Of a stretch of 64,000 nt of DNA, positions 22,985 through 32,952 are shown in pieces (the first letter of the stretch is position 1; each line of letters starts with the position of its first letter). The notes below the pieces were generated by a model that made no database searches, was not told the origin of the DNA, and saw only the letters and a program-made list of their open reading frames with translations. Location: the NCBI RefSeq assembly GCF_004359545.1, contig NZ_SCWB01000003.1, forward strand, positions 62,001 through 126,000, written 5' to 3'. The stretch is from Macrococcus lamae (lineage in GTDB: Bacteria; Bacillota; Bacilli; Staphylococcales; Staphylococcaceae). Both the position numbers and the translations under genes were made by a program.

Positions 22985-23013
22985 AAGCGGGAGAAGCGTA
23001 ACTTCTCCCGCTT
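22985..23013 (-). terminator. Terminator/attenuating hairpin between gap and pgk
   Basis: A 12-bp perfect stem (AAGCGGGAGAAG / CTTCTCCCGCTT) with a 5-base loop and T6 on the minus strand lies right after the gap stop. It probably lowers pgk transcription relative to gap. Confidence 0.85.
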
Positions 23014-23031
23014 ACTCAGATTAAGCAAATA

Positions 23032-24045
23032 TTATTTAGCTTGAGCTTGCTTTGCTAAGTATTCTAATGTACGTACGAGTTGCGCAGTGTAGCTCATTTC
23101 ATTGTCATACCAAGCTACTGTTTTAACCATTTGATGTTCGCCGACTGTCATGACACGAGTCTGAGTTGCATCAAATAATGATCCATAAGTGATTCCGATA
23201 ACGTCTGAAGAAACAATTTCATCCTCAGTATAACCGAATGATTCATTAGTTGCTTCTTTCATTGCCTGGTTGATTTCTTCAACAGTCACTTCTTTTTCAA
23301 GGATAGTCGTCAACTCTGTAATAGAGCCTGTTGGCACAGGAACACGTTGAGCTGAACCATCTAATTTACCTTTTAATTCAGGGATAACAAGTCCGATGGC
23401 TTTTGCAGCACCTGTAGAGTTAGGAACAATGTTGTTAGCTGCTGCACGTGCACGACGGAAGTCACCTTTAGGATGAGGTGCATCCAATGTGTTCTGGTCG
23501 CCGGTAAATGCGTGAACTGTCATCATTAATCCTTCAATGATGCCGAATTTATCCTGTAATGTTTTCGCCATTGGAGCCAAACAGTTTGTAGTACATGAAG
23601 CTCCAGATACGATTTCTTCTGAACCGTCAAGAACATCGTGGTTAACATTGTAAACTACTGTTTTCAGGTCGCCTGTTGCTGGAGCAGAGATTAATACTTT
23701 TTTAGCACCTGCTTTAATATGAGCCTGTGCTTTTTCTTTATCAGTGAAGAAACCAGTACATTCAAGTACTACATCAATATCAAGATCGCCCCATGGTAAT
23801 TCTTCAGGTTTTGGGTTAGAGAAAGATTTGATTTCCCGCCCATTAACTAGGAAACCATTTTCAACAACGCGTACTTCTTCTTTAAAACGGCCTTGAGTCG
23901 TATCATATTTAAGTAAGTGTGCTAACATTTTATCATCTGTTAAATCATTGACTGCTACCACTTCAATTCCTTCAACCTCTTGTAATCTTCTAAATGCTAA
24001 ACGTCCGATACGTCCGAATCCGTTAATTGCTACTTTAACTGCCAT
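23032..24045 (-). CDS. gapA: Glyceraldehyde-3-phosphate dehydrogenase (glycolytic, GapA)
   Basis: 337 residues. GFGRIGR NAD-binding loop at 9-15, catalytic Cys151 in SGASCTTNC and His178 in TVHAFTGDQ. The NDLTD sequence after the second strand is typical of the NAD-specific, glycolytic enzyme rather than the NADP-type GapB. It lies 33 bases after the regulator cggR and so is probably transcribed from the CggR-controlled promoter. A terminator follows it. Confidence 0.98.
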   Translation of the reverse strand: MAVKVAINGFGRIGRLAFRRLQEVEGIEVVAVNDLTDDKMLAHLLKYDTTQGRFKEEVRVVENGFLVNGREIKSFSNPKPEELPWGDLDIDVVLECTGFFTDKEKAQAHIKAGAKKVLISAPATGDLKTVVYNVNHDVLDGSEEIVSGASCTTNCLAPMAKTLQDKFGIIEGLMMTVHAFTGDQNTLDAPHPKGDFRRARAAANNIVPNSTGAAKAIGLVIPELKGKLDGSAQRVPVPTGSITELTTILEKEVTVEEINQAMKEATNESFGYTEDEIVSSDVIGITYGSLFDATQTRVMTVGEHQMVKTVAWYDNEMSYTAQLVRTLEYLAKQAQAK

Positions 24046-24078
24046 GAATAATGGCCTCCTTTATTTCATTATAATATT

Positions 24079-25104
24079 TTAAAAGGTTTTAACCTTTAAT
24101 AAATAATCTGCTACTGCTTCGTCTGTTATAAGGATAGTTTGCTCAGGTGCGATGTTTAAATAAGCTTCAATCGCTTCTCTCTTACTCTTTCCACCGGCTA
24201 CAGCAACAATATGCTGCTTTGCCGACAAATCTTCAAGTTGAAGTCCGATCGTTCGCACCTTATGAATAATATTACCCGATTTATCGAAATAATAACCAAA
24301 TGCCTCGCCAGCAGCCTGTTCATCAATAAGTTGTTTTTCTACGTCTGCTGAAGTTGTACGACGGCCAGCCATCGTCATCGCATCACCAATACCATGTATA
24401 ACGACTGCTGCTGATTTAACTTGATCCAGCACCCGTTTGACGGCCGGCTCTTCAAGTAAGCTGAGATAAGTTGCTTCACTGACGAAATCAGGAACATATA
24501 GTACTTCATAAGTTCCTTCAGTTTTAGCTGCCATACTCGCAACAATACTATTGGCCTGCTGGTGCATGTGCTCGCCGAGACCTCCGCGGGCCGGCGTGAA
24601 TAATACATCAAAAGGAACTGGAGTAAGGTGTTTTGCAACGCTTGCCATCGTTGAGCCCCCAGTGACAGTAACTGTCATTCCTGGAATCAACATATCCTGC
24701 AGACAATGGCTCGCTTCACTCCCCATCTGGTCAGCAGCTGACTCATCTTCGTCTGAATCGCCTTTCACAACAATTACTTTCTTAAGATGATATAGTTCGC
24801 TGAGCTGGCGACCAACAGCGGTTAGATTGCCATAACGCTTCAAGTAATGAGTGAGCTGATGAAGTACTTCCTCACCATCTGATGTCACCGTCATACCTTT
24901 TGTATGAATCTCAATCAAGTGTTCATCTTTCAATATATTAACTTCAGTCCGAAGCACACGTTCAGTCAAGTTAAGCTGTTCACTTAACGTACGCCTGCCA
25001 ATCGGCTGAAGTTGATATATAGTGGAAAGAATATTGAATCTGCGGTACATCTTTTCGATTAAATCAGGAATCAGTCGTTGCTGTACTGCAAGAATGTTAT
25101 CCAT
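24079..25104 (-). CDS. cggR: Central glycolytic genes regulator CggR (GapR)
   Basis: 341 residues, SorC/DeoR family. The N-terminal helix-turn-helix occupies about residues 25-65 (SEQLNLTERVLRTEVNILKDEHL), followed by a sugar-phosphate-binding domain with GGSTM, ARGGLGEH and GGKSKREAI segments. In B. subtilis it represses the gapA operon and is released by fructose-1,6-bisphosphate. The start ATG 25104 is 6 bases after GAGGAGG; the longer frame lacks such a site. It is the first gene of the operon it should control, downstream of a tandem operator. Confidence 0.95.
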   Translation of the reverse strand: MDNILAVQQRLIPDLIEKMYRRFNILSTIYQLQPIGRRTLSEQLNLTERVLRTEVNILKDEHLIEIHTKGMTVTSDGEEVLHQLTHYLKRYGNLTAVGRQLSELYHLKKVIVVKGDSDEDESAADQMGSEASHCLQDMLIPGMTVTVTGGSTMASVAKHLTPVPFDVLFTPARGGLGEHMHQQANSIVASMAAKTEGTYEVLYVPDFVSEATYLSLLEEPAVKRVLDQVKSAAVVIHGIGDAMTMAGRRTTSADVEKQLIDEQAAGEAFGYYFDKSGNIIHKVRTIGLQLEDLSAKQHIVAVAGGKSKREAIEAYLNIAPEQTILITDEAVADYLLKVKTF

Positions 25105-25128
25105 TGACATCCTCCTCGCAAACAAGAG

Positions 25129-25165
25129 TGACCCAACTGTGACACAAAACGACCCACATGGGACA
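25129..25165 (-). promoter_or_regulatory. Tandem CggR operator
   Basis: Two related 16-base sites, TGACCCAACTGTGACA (25129-25144) and CGACCCACATGGGACA (25150-25165), repeat with a 21-base period (two helical turns). They lie between the promoter and the cggR start, where a roadblock operator is known in B. subtilis. Confidence 0.8.
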
Positions 25166-25189
25166 AAAAAGTACTCTCGTTACAAATTC

Positions 25190-25218
25190 ATCATAACAAG
25201 AGCACTACATTTATGCAA
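25190..25218 (-). promoter_or_regulatory. Promoter of cggR-gapA
   Basis: On the minus strand TTGCAT (25218-25213), a 17-base spacer and TATGAT (25195-25190) precede the tandem operator. Confidence 0.7.
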
Positions 25219-25234
25219 GGAATAACATTGTTAA

Positions 25235-25504
25235 TCAATCAAATTTTGATAATTCCTCAATAACTGTTACAAAATCAATAATGCCTTCTTGAATAATAGC
25301 GTCGTTATAAGTAAGTACAGGTACTCTAATCTGCCATAGTTCAAGCAGCTGGTCATCTTTAGTGATATCTACTTCCTGATAGCTGAAAGGAATCTCTTCC
25401 CGCGCAAATTCCAGCTGTATTTTTGCCTCATCACATAATCCGCAGTTCGGCTGCGTATACATGACGAGTTCCAGTTCATGTTTGTTATCGTTAATCCTGC
25501 TCAT
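25235..25504 (-). CDS. Glutaredoxin-like (DUF836) protein
   Basis: 89 residues with a glutaredoxin-type fold. The CxxC motif is CGLC in MYTQPNCGLCDEAK, followed by the strand LELVMYT pattern and a cis-proline VPVLTY. No signal peptide. It overlaps the preceding gene (25491-25796) by 14 bases, so the pair is likely co-translated. A thiol-disulfide role is probable by motif; the partner is unknown. Confidence 0.85.
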   Translation of the reverse strand: MSRINDNKHELELVMYTQPNCGLCDEAKIQLEFAREEIPFSYQEVDITKDDQLLELWQIRVPVLTYNDAIIQEGIIDFVTVIEELSKFD

Positions 25505-25796
25505 AAACCCAGTCCTTTAATTTCTGATTACTATAATGTTCAACATACCCTGCTTCATATTGATCGTCATTCAGCATCGTTTCAAGTTTTAATCGACCCG
25601 CTTCAGTAATTTCAATGTCTTTTAGCACCACTACATCTTCCTCTATTATTTCTCCGGAGATAAAATCCTGTTCTTTTAATGCTTTCAATGTATCTTCTAA
25701 TGTTTCCAGTTCAATCCAGCCAAAGAACTCAGCAAGTACTGTCCCTTTTCTTAACTCATATAATATAACAAATTCCAGCCGTCTGACATTCAGCAT
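25491..25796 (-). CDS. Conserved small protein of unknown function
   Basis: 101 residues, acidic, no signal peptide or membrane segment. The predicted alternation (RRLEFVILYELRKGTVLAEFFGW, ITEAGRLKLETML) resembles a winged-helix fold, with the second segment like the wing-helix phrase of PadR/MarR-type proteins, but I cannot assign a family. The start ATG 25796 is chosen because GAGGAG lies 9 bases before it; an upstream ATG abuts that site. It is coupled to a glutaredoxin-like gene, which suggests a redox-related job, an inference from position only. Confidence 0.65.
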   Translation of the reverse strand: MLNVRRLEFVILYELRKGTVLAEFFGWIELETLEDTLKALKEQDFISGEIIEEDVVVLKDIEITEAGRLKLETMLNDDQYEAGYVEHYSNQKLKDWVYEQD

Positions 25797-25883
25797 AATG
25801 ACCATCTCCTCATCTTTAGTTCACTATACCCAATAAAAGAATAAATAAAAAAAAGCTGCTTCAATTAGCAGCAGATTTGATAA

Positions 25884-25955
25884 CGCCCTCGGAGGGGATC
25901 GAACCCCCATCTTAAGAACCGGAATCTTATGTGTTATCCATTACACCACGAGGGC
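25884..25955 (-). tRNA. tRNA-Arg (CCG)
   Basis: A 72-base cloverleaf: acceptor GCCCTCG pairs with CGAGGGC, D-arm GTGTAATGGATAACAC, anticodon stem TAAGA/TCTTA around loop TTCCGGT (anticodon CCG), T-arm GGGGGTTCGATCCCC. It should decode CGG. CCA is not encoded. It is isolated, with no neighbouring tRNA genes. Confidence 0.95.
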
Positions 25956-26072
25956 ACGGTAAATTCTATTATACCGATAGAACTGAAAAAGATAAATATG
26001 AAATAATACAATATTACTGTTTTTAAGAATTAAACTCGTCTAAAGCTATTTTCAAATACATGAGTTTAATCT

Positions 26073-26089
26073 TTTGACTATTTTTGACC
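26073..26089 (-). promoter_or_regulatory. CtsR operator upstream of clpP
   Basis: Read on the minus strand the site is GGTCAAA-N3-AGTCAAA, one base from the heptad-repeat CtsR consensus. It overlaps the -35 region of the clpP promoter, so CtsR binding would block transcription until heat or protein stress. Confidence 0.88.
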
Positions 26090-26103
26090 ATCCATAGTAT
26101 ATT
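26074..26103 (+). promoter_or_regulatory. clpP promoter
   Basis: TTGACT (26074-26079), 18-base spacer, TATATT (26098-26103), 33 bases upstream of the ATG; the CtsR site covers the -35 hexamer. Confidence 0.7.
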
Positions 26104-26135
26104 ATATTTAAACCTATATCAAGGAGGATTTACTA

Positions 26136-26729
26136 ATGAATTTAATCCCTACAGTAATTGAAACTACAAATCGCGGAGAGCGTGCTTATGATATTTACTC
26201 TCGTCTGTTAAAAGACCGTATTATCATGCTCGGTTCTCAAATTGACGATAACGTTGCAAACTCTATCGTATCTCAGCTCTTATTCCTACAGGCTCAGGAT
26301 GCAGAGAAAGATATCTATTTATACATCAACTCACCAGGCGGCAGCGTGACTGCTGGTATGGCGATTTATGATACAATGCAGCATATCAAACCTGATGTAC
26401 AGACAATTTGTATCGGCATGGCTGCTTCTATGGGTTCATTCTTGCTTGCAGCGGGCGCTAAGGGTAAAAGATTCGCCCTACCGAATGCTGAAGTCATGAT
26501 CCACCAACCACTTGGCGGTGCTCAAGGTCAGGCGACTGAAATTGAAATCGCTGCGCGTCATATTTTAAAAACTCGTGAAAAATTAAATCGTATTTTATCA
26601 GAACGTACTGGTCAACCGATTGAAAAAATCGAAAAAGATACGGACCGTGATAATTTCTTAAGTGCTGAAGAAGCTAAAGAATACGGTTTGATTGATGATG
26701 TCATGCATCCAACAGAAACAGATAAATAG
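26136..26729 (+). CDS. clpP: ATP-dependent Clp protease proteolytic subunit ClpP
   Basis: 197 residues. The catalytic triad is Ser98 (MAASMGS), His123 (MIHQPLG) and Asp172 (DTDRDNF), all at standard positions. It forms a double heptamer that degrades substrates delivered by ClpX or ClpC, including tmRNA-tagged proteins from the ssrA/smpB system in this window. Ribosome-binding site CAAGGAGG precedes ATG. Monocistronic: CtsR-controlled promoter in front, strong terminator behind. Confidence 0.98.
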   Translation: MNLIPTVIETTNRGERAYDIYSRLLKDRIIMLGSQIDDNVANSIVSQLLFLQAQDAEKDIYLYINSPGGSVTAGMAIYDTMQHIKPDVQTICIGMAASMGSFLLAAGAKGKRFALPNAEVMIHQPLGGAQGQATEIEIAARHILKTREKLNRILSERTGQPIEKIEKDTDRDNFLSAEEAKEYGLIDDVMHPTETDK

Positions 26730-26742
26730 TATTTTTGACTTG

Positions 26743-26771
26743 CTGACAGCTAAATGCTGTCAGTTTTTTTT
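26743..26771 (+). terminator. Terminator after clpP
   Basis: An 8-bp stem (CTGACAGC / GCTGTCAG) with a 5-base loop is followed by eight T. Confidence 0.9.
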
Positions 26772-26778
26772 GTGAAGA

Positions 26779-26837
26779 TTTACATAAGCTTTACATATTT
26801 AATGACCTTAATTTACAAACTCTTGTTAGATTAATGA
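26779..26837 (+). promoter_or_regulatory. PhoP box and promoter of alkaline phosphatase gene
   Basis: Hexamers TTTACA (26779), TTTACA (26790), AATGAC (26801) and TTTACA (26812) recur at an exact 11-base period, the arrangement of PhoP dimer sites in Bacillus. A -10-like TAATGA at 26832-26837 follows, leaving a leader of about 25 bases; no good -35 is present, as expected for an activated promoter. Confidence 0.82.
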
Positions 26838-26868
26838 TGTACTTATAAAACTTAGGAGGAATTTTTCC

Positions 26869-28242
26869 GTGAAAACTTTTAACAAAGTCATTGCTTCATC
26901 TGTCATTGCTGGGCTGTTCTTATCTTCTTTACCGACTGCGTCCCCGCTTCAAACGAAGACTGCTGAAGCTGCAGCAACATGTAAAGCTTCTTCTAAACCT
27001 AAGAACTTTATCTTCATGATTGGTGACGGCATGGGCCCATCTTTCAATTCTGCTTACCGATATATGCAGGATAAACCACAAACTAAAGAGTTAGACAAAG
27101 TATCTTTTGACAGCTATTTACTAGGTGGTCAGCGCACTATCGCTGAAGATGACCATCAGAACATCACGGATTCTGCATCTGCTGCAACAGCTATGAGTGC
27201 TGGTGTTAAGACTTACAACAATGCTATCGCTGTAGATAACGACAAAACTCCAGTAAAAACTGTCCTTGAGCAAGCTAAAACAGTAGATAAGTCAACTGGC
27301 TTAGTTGCTACTTCTGAAGTAACTCATGCGACTCCAGCAGCTTACGGTGCACATGATGAGTCTCGTAAAAATATGCCTGCTATCGCTGATGACTACTTCG
27401 ATGAGATGATCAAAGGTCAGCATAAAGTCGATATCATCCTCGGCGGTGGTAAAGATTACTTCAAACGTGATGACCGCAACTTGATCAAGGAATTCAAAAA
27501 TGATGGCTACAAATATGTCAACAACAAAAAAGGGCTATTAAAAGCTGCTTCAAACTCAAAAGATAAGCAGATTCTCGGACTGTTCTCACCAGGCGGCATG
27601 CCTAAGATGATTGACCGCGATGCAAATATGCCATCATTAAAGCAGATGACTTCTACAGCAATTAAAAAGTTAAGCAAAGATAAAGACGGTTTCTTCTTAA
27701 TGGTAGAAGGTTCACAAATCGACTGGGCTGGTCATGCAAATGACGTCACTGGTGCAATGAGCGAAATGAGAGACTTTGATCTTGCATTCCAGGAAGCTAT
27801 CAAATTTGCTAAAACTGATTGTAACACTTTAGTCATCGCTACTGCTGACCACTCTACAGGTGGATTATCAATGGGTGCGCGAGGAGAATACAACTTCTTA
27901 GTTGAGCCAATCAAACAAATGAAACATACACCAGAATACTTACGTGCTCAAATGATGAAAGATGGCGCTGACATCGATAAAATCATCAAGGACAACATCG
28001 GCTTTGAATTAACAGCTGACGAAGTAAAAGCAATTAAAGATGCTGTTACCTCTAAAAAGGCAGCAGCAATCGAAGATGCTATCGAACGCCCGGTTGATAC
28101 AAGAAGTTTCACTGGCTGGACAACAGGCGGTCATACAGGTGAAGATGTTAATGTCTATGGTTATGGTCCAGGAAGCGACTTATGGAGAGGCAATATGGAC
28201 AATACAGATAACGCAAAACGCATCTTCAAGTTCTTAAAATAA
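26869..28242 (+). CDS. Secreted alkaline phosphatase
   Basis: 457 residues. A Sec signal peptide is visible (positively charged start, hydrophobic 8-22, AEA-type cleavage near residue 35). The metal site GDGMG (Asp53), the phosphorylated serine Ser102 in TDSASAATA and the later motifs WAGHAND and ATADHSTGG are canonical for PhoA-type enzymes. It releases phosphate from organic phosphoesters outside the cell. The start is GTG 26869 after TAGGAGGA. The upstream PhoP box implies induction by phosphate starvation. The exact symbol (phoA or phoB) cannot be decided. Confidence 0.95.
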   Translation: MKTFNKVIASSVIAGLFLSSLPTASPLQTKTAEAAATCKASSKPKNFIFMIGDGMGPSFNSAYRYMQDKPQTKELDKVSFDSYLLGGQRTIAEDDHQNITDSASAATAMSAGVKTYNNAIAVDNDKTPVKTVLEQAKTVDKSTGLVATSEVTHATPAAYGAHDESRKNMPAIADDYFDEMIKGQHKVDIILGGGKDYFKRDDRNLIKEFKNDGYKYVNNKKGLLKAASNSKDKQILGLFSPGGMPKMIDRDANMPSLKQMTSTAIKKLSKDKDGFFLMVEGSQIDWAGHANDVTGAMSEMRDFDLAFQEAIKFAKTDCNTLVIATADHSTGGLSMGARGEYNFLVEPIKQMKHTPEYLRAQMMKDGADIDKIIKDNIGFELTADEVKAIKDAVTSKKAAAIEDAIERPVDTRSFTGWTTGGHTGEDVNVYGYGPGSDLWRGNMDNTDNAKRIFKFLK

Positions 28243-28264
28243 TGCAGCAGCTGTATTAACATAC

Positions 28265-28290
28265 AAGGCTGGGACAAATGTCTCAGTCTT
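28265..28290 (+). terminator. Terminator after alkaline phosphatase gene
   Basis: A 12-base imperfect stem (AAGGCTGGGACA / TGTCTCAGTCTT) with a 2-base loop, then a T-rich tail. It carries the GGCTGGGACA core also seen at 55644. Confidence 0.75.
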
Positions 28291-28316
28291 ATCTATTTTT
28301 CTAAAGGAGTTTGCAT

Positions 28317-28955
28317 ATGAAATATTTTATATACATATTATTAATTACTCTACTTGCGGGTTGTCAACAAACTTCATCAACTACTGAAAAGCCGACTGAC
28401 ACGCATGTGAACAGTCATGAACAGCGTGACGGGGAAGAGCTTCCAGTCGGTCAGAAGAAGACTTACCCATTGACAAAGTTGAAGACTGAAACAATTGACC
28501 AGACTATCAAAGTTAAAGATAATGAGACGATTATCTATACAGAGGACACCGGTCACGGTATACCGACAAAGCCTGCCGGCGAAGGACACAGTTTTCACGC
28601 TATCCTGAAAGCTGAACTTAAAGATATGACGATGTACATGCTTGACGATGGTACGTTTATCACTGCTGATCCGAAATACATCTTAATAGAGAAAGAAGGA
28701 CGGGGCAAAAATATATATCCTCAGTTTAAAATGCATGAAGACGATAAAAAATATTTAAACAGTCTTGATAAAAAAGACGTGGATTATGCTGCTTACAAAC
28801 AATACGCCAATCAGTTCGGTCAACGGCAATTTGACTATAACCGTGAACTATTGATGCATACTGCGATTCATGCAGTAAACCACAGAACGCCGGACAGTCT
28901 TGAAATACCGAAAGAAACTTTTAAGTCATTCGAAGCTTTTAAAAACGAGCATTAA
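28317..28955 (+). CDS. Putative lipoprotein of unknown function
   Basis: 212 residues. The signal sequence MKYFIYILLITLLAGC gives a lipobox with Cys16, so the protein should sit on the outer face of the membrane. A low-complexity polar linker (residues 17-45) leads to a domain with TIDQTIKVKDNETIIYTEDTGHG and later a His/Tyr-rich helical part (YANQFGQRQFDYNRELLMHTAIHAVNHR). I do not recognise the family. The start ATG 28317 is 7 bases after AAAGGAG. It lies after the alkaline phosphatase terminator, so it may not share PhoP control. Confidence 0.75.
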   Translation: MKYFIYILLITLLAGCQQTSSTTEKPTDTHVNSHEQRDGEELPVGQKKTYPLTKLKTETIDQTIKVKDNETIIYTEDTGHGIPTKPAGEGHSFHAILKAELKDMTMYMLDDGTFITADPKYILIEKEGRGKNIYPQFKMHEDDKKYLNSLDKKDVDYAAYKQYANQFGQRQFDYNRELLMHTAIHAVNHRTPDSLEIPKETFKSFEAFKNEH

Positions 28956-28977
28956 TGGCCTAACGCAATTAAAATTA

Positions 28978-29017
28978 GAAACACCTTGGACGTTACAGAA
29001 CGCTGCCAAGGTGTTTC
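28978..29017. terminator. Bidirectional terminator lipoprotein / whiA
   Basis: A 12-bp perfect outer stem (GAAACACCTTGG / CCAAGGTGTTTC) encloses a small inner hairpin (CGTT/AACG), between two convergent genes. Confidence 0.8.
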
Positions 29018-29042
29018 TTTCTTAATATTTGATTGTCATTTC

Positions 29043-29993
29043 TTACTTCTTGAACTCGATATGTTCACCATTTCTCAGTTTATCTGCTATTTCATCCAGT
29101 TTCCTTAATCGATGATTCACTCCCGATTTAGAAATAATACCGGTCGAAACCATCTCTCCTAGTTCTTTCAGAGAAATATCCTGGTGCAGTACACGAAGTC
29201 TTGCTATTTCGCGAAGACGCACCGGCAGCTCATCAATCCCTATTTCCTGGTCAATCAATTCAATGTTCTCCACTTGCCGCATCGCTGCACCGATTGTCTT
29301 GTTCAAATTGGCTGTCTCACAGTTAACCAGTCTGTTCACGGAATTCCTCATATCCCTGACAATCCGCACATCTTCAAACTTCAGCAGTGCCTGGTATCCA
29401 CCGATCAGACTCAGAAAATCTGAAATGCGCTCCGCTTCTTTCATATAGCTGATATAGCCTTTTTTTCGTTCCAATGTTTTAGCATTCAGACCATAAATAT
29501 TCATCAATTTAGTCAAGTCTCTTGAATGCTCTTCATAAAGAGAAAATATTTCCAGATGATAGGATGATGTCTCCGGATTATTGACTGAACCTCCTGCCAG
29601 GAAAGCCCCTCTTAAATAGCTTCTTTTACAGCAATCATTATTAACTAGACGTTCATCAATAGTATGGAGAAAACTGCCATCAATGAGTATACCAAGTTCT
29701 GATAATATATCTTTTGCTTTTGTCTTAATGCGGCATATATAGACATTGTTCTTTTTAAGTTTCATTTTCTTTCTGACCAGCAGCTCGATTTCCACACCAA
29801 AAATCTTTTTTATGAGCGAGAATACGTGTCTTGCGATAGCGGCATTTTCCGACTGGACATTGATGACCCATTCCCGGTTTGATACGCTTAAATTACCATT
29901 CATCCGAATTAAAGCAGCAAGTTCTGCTTTGTTACAGCAGTCGTCTGCTTCAATTCGCGTAAGTTCATTTTTCATTTCAGATGCAAATGACAC
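29043..29993 (-). CDS. whiA: Sporulation-type regulator WhiA
   Basis: 316 residues. An N-terminal LAGLIDADG-like part ([21 protein letters not shown] region) without endonuclease function precedes a C-terminal helix-turn-helix ([29 protein letters not shown]). In non-sporulating Firmicutes WhiA influences cell division and chromosome segregation. It is the third gene of rapZ-glmR-whiA, two bases after glmR, the standard Firmicute order. ATG follows GAGAGAGGAAGAATAACA. Confidence 0.96.
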   Translation of the reverse strand: MSFASEMKNELTRIEADDCCNKAELAALIRMNGNLSVSNREWVINVQSENAAIARHVFSLIKKIFGVEIELLVRKKMKLKKNNVYICRIKTKAKDILSELGILIDGSFLHTIDERLVNNDCCKRSYLRGAFLAGGSVNNPETSSYHLEIFSLYEEHSRDLTKLMNIYGLNAKTLERKKGYISYMKEAERISDFLSLIGGYQALLKFEDVRIVRDMRNSVNRLVNCETANLNKTIGAAMRQVENIELIDQEIGIDELPVRLREIARLRVLHQDISLKELGEMVSTGIISKSGVNHRLRKLDEIADKLRNGEHIEFKK

Positions 29994-29995
29994 TG

Positions 29996-30988
29996 TTATT
30001 CTTCCTCTCTCTGAGTGACCTGAATCGTGCTTATCTCAGATAAAGCAAGTTCATAAATCATATCTGCCAGTACTTCATTATTATGTCTGACCATATAATC
30101 TTTATTAACATGCACTAATTGATCATTCGTTATCATTTCAATCCCCATTGATTTTACTCTCAATGTATCACAGCTGACAAATGTCGAATTTCTTCTTGCA
30201 TAGTTTGAAGAAATCTTCTTATTCAGCGTCTTGTGATTGGCTATGACGAACTGAATGAACGGTCCACCCACATGCTTATGAATCGCCTCGATATGATCTG
30301 CTACTGAATAACCGGTCGATTCACCAGGCTGAGTCATGATATTAGCAACATACAGTTTCTTTGCTTCACTGTCCAGCACAGCCTGTGCCAGTTCATCAAG
30401 CAGTAGATTCGGAATGATACTTGTATAGAGACTTCCCGGACCGAGGACAATCAAATCTGCTTCCATCAGTGCATTGACCGCCTCACCCATTGGTTTAATA
30501 TTAGCAGGTGTCAGAAATACGGTATCTATTCGTTTATTTTTGAGGGGAATCAACGACTCACCAACAACAATTTCCCCATCTTCCATAATAGCATTAAGTA
30601 TCGGACTTCTATTTGTTGATGGAATCACAGTCCCTTTGACATTTAGTATCTTGCTCAGTTCACGAACAGCATGTCCAAAATCTCCAGTTACATCCGCCAT
30701 TGCCGCCAACATTAAATTGCCGACTGGATGACCACCTAGTGTATTGGAATCAAATCGATATTGAAATAGCTTTTCAAGCATTGGTTCTGCATCACTTAAC
30801 GCAGCCAGAACGTTTCTAATATCTCCAGGTGCAGGGATATCCATAACGTCTCTAATTCTCCCTGTACTACCGCCATCATCCGCCACGGTAACGATTGCAG
30901 TAATATCTACTGGATAGGCTTTTAAACCGCGGGCTAGCACTGACAGCCCTGTCCCTCCACCTATCAGACAAATCTTAAGTTGCCTCAT
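29996..30988 (-). CDS. glmR: GlmR/YvcK, cell-envelope carbon-flux regulator
   Basis: 330 residues, CofD/YvcK family. [14 protein letters not shown] at the N-terminus forms the nucleotide-binding loop, followed by [12 protein letters not shown] and [17 protein letters not shown], all diagnostic. In B. subtilis this UDP-GlcNAc-binding protein stimulates GlmS and directs carbon to peptidoglycan precursors. It overlaps rapZ by 14 bases. Phosphorylation control reported in other species cannot be judged from sequence. Confidence 0.95.
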   Translation of the reverse strand: MRQLKICLIGGGTGLSVLARGLKAYPVDITAIVTVADDGGSTGRIRDVMDIPAPGDIRNVLAALSDAEPMLEKLFQYRFDSNTLGGHPVGNLMLAAMADVTGDFGHAVRELSKILNVKGTVIPSTNRSPILNAIMEDGEIVVGESLIPLKNKRIDTVFLTPANIKPMGEAVNALMEADLIVLGPGSLYTSIIPNLLLDELAQAVLDSEAKKLYVANIMTQPGESTGYSVADHIEAIHKHVGGPFIQFVIANHKTLNKKISSNYARRNSTFVSCDTLRVKSMGIEMITNDQLVHVNKDYMVRHNNEVLADMIYELALSEISTIQVTQREEE

Positions 30989-31877
30989 GACTTAATCTTC
31001 CTTCAATCATTGCATCTCTATGACTTGTATTGACTTCAAATTCAAAGAATTCCTTAAGATCGTGGCTGATTCTTTCGGCGAGAGCAACTGAACGGTGCTG
31101 TCCACCTGTACATCCTATTGCTATCACTACTTGCGATTTTCCTTCTCTCATATAACCGGGAATAATGAATTTCAGCAAATCCATCAGTTTATTATAAAAT
31201 ATTGTGGTTTCTTTCCACTTCATCACATAATCATATACTGTTTCATCAAGTCCTGTTAACGGGCGTAATGTTTCGATATAATACGGATTTGGCAGGAACC
31301 TGACATCAAATACTAAATCTGCGTCAATCGGTATGCTGTGCTTGAATCCGAAACTCATCACATTGATTCTGAAGATGTTATCTTTCCCTTGATTAAACAG
31401 CTCCATCACATGGGATCTCAGTTCTTTTGACTTCATATCTGTAGTATCCACAATAAAAGTCGCTATACCACGCAGATCTGCGAGAAGCGCCCTTTCATTA
31501 TGAATGGCTTCCAAAGGCGCCCCACCATCAGCAAGCGGATGCGTTCTTCTCGTCTCTTTATATCTTGATACAAGCACTTTATCCTGAGCATCTACGAACA
31601 ATACTTGTACCGCTATATCAGTTAAATTAATAATATTCTGAAGTTCTTCTCTTAAATTATCAAAGAATTCCTTTCCCCTTAAATCAATACCGATAGCAAC
31701 GCGAGATAAAGACTGATTACCGTCATGCATCAATTCAATAAATTTAGGCAGCAGAATCGGGGGGAGATTGTCTACACAGAAATAACCGAGATCTTCCAGG
31801 CTCTGTATCGCTACAGATTTCCCGGCACCACTCATTCCAGTAACTACTACAAGTTTTTTCATTATCATATCGTTCAA
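30975..31877 (-). CDS. rapZ: RapZ/YvcJ nucleotide-binding protein
   Basis: About 300 residues. Walker A GMSGAGKS is near the N-terminus and the C-terminal signature [12 protein letters not shown] is intact. E. coli RapZ binds sRNA and controls GlmS; Firmicute YvcJ hydrolyses GTP and affects competence. I prefer the TTG start at 31877, 8 bases after GAGGAGG; the ATG at 31868 (MIMKK) is possible and changes only three residues. It is first gene of rapZ-glmR-whiA, downstream of trxB. Confidence 0.93.
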   Translation of the reverse strand: MNDMIMKKLVVVTGMSGAGKSVAIQSLEDLGYFCVDNLPPILLPKFIELMHDGNQSLSRVAIGIDLRGKEFFDNLREELQNIINLTDIAVQVLFVDAQDKVLVSRYKETRRTHPLADGGAPLEAIHNERALLADLRGIATFIVDTTDMKSKELRSHVMELFNQGKDNIFRINVMSFGFKHSIPIDADLVFDVRFLPNPYYIETLRPLTGLDETVYDYVMKWKETTIFYNKLMDLLKFIIPGYMREGKSQVVIAIGCTGGQHRSVALAERISHDLKEFFEFEVNTSHRDAMIEGRLSHEAT

Positions 31878-31956
31878 TGGACAACCCTCCTCACCTTCTA
31901 TTTTACACGAAATCATAAAAATAGATACGCCAGTAGGGCGCATCTATTTACTGCAT

Positions 31957-32952
<996 letters not shown>

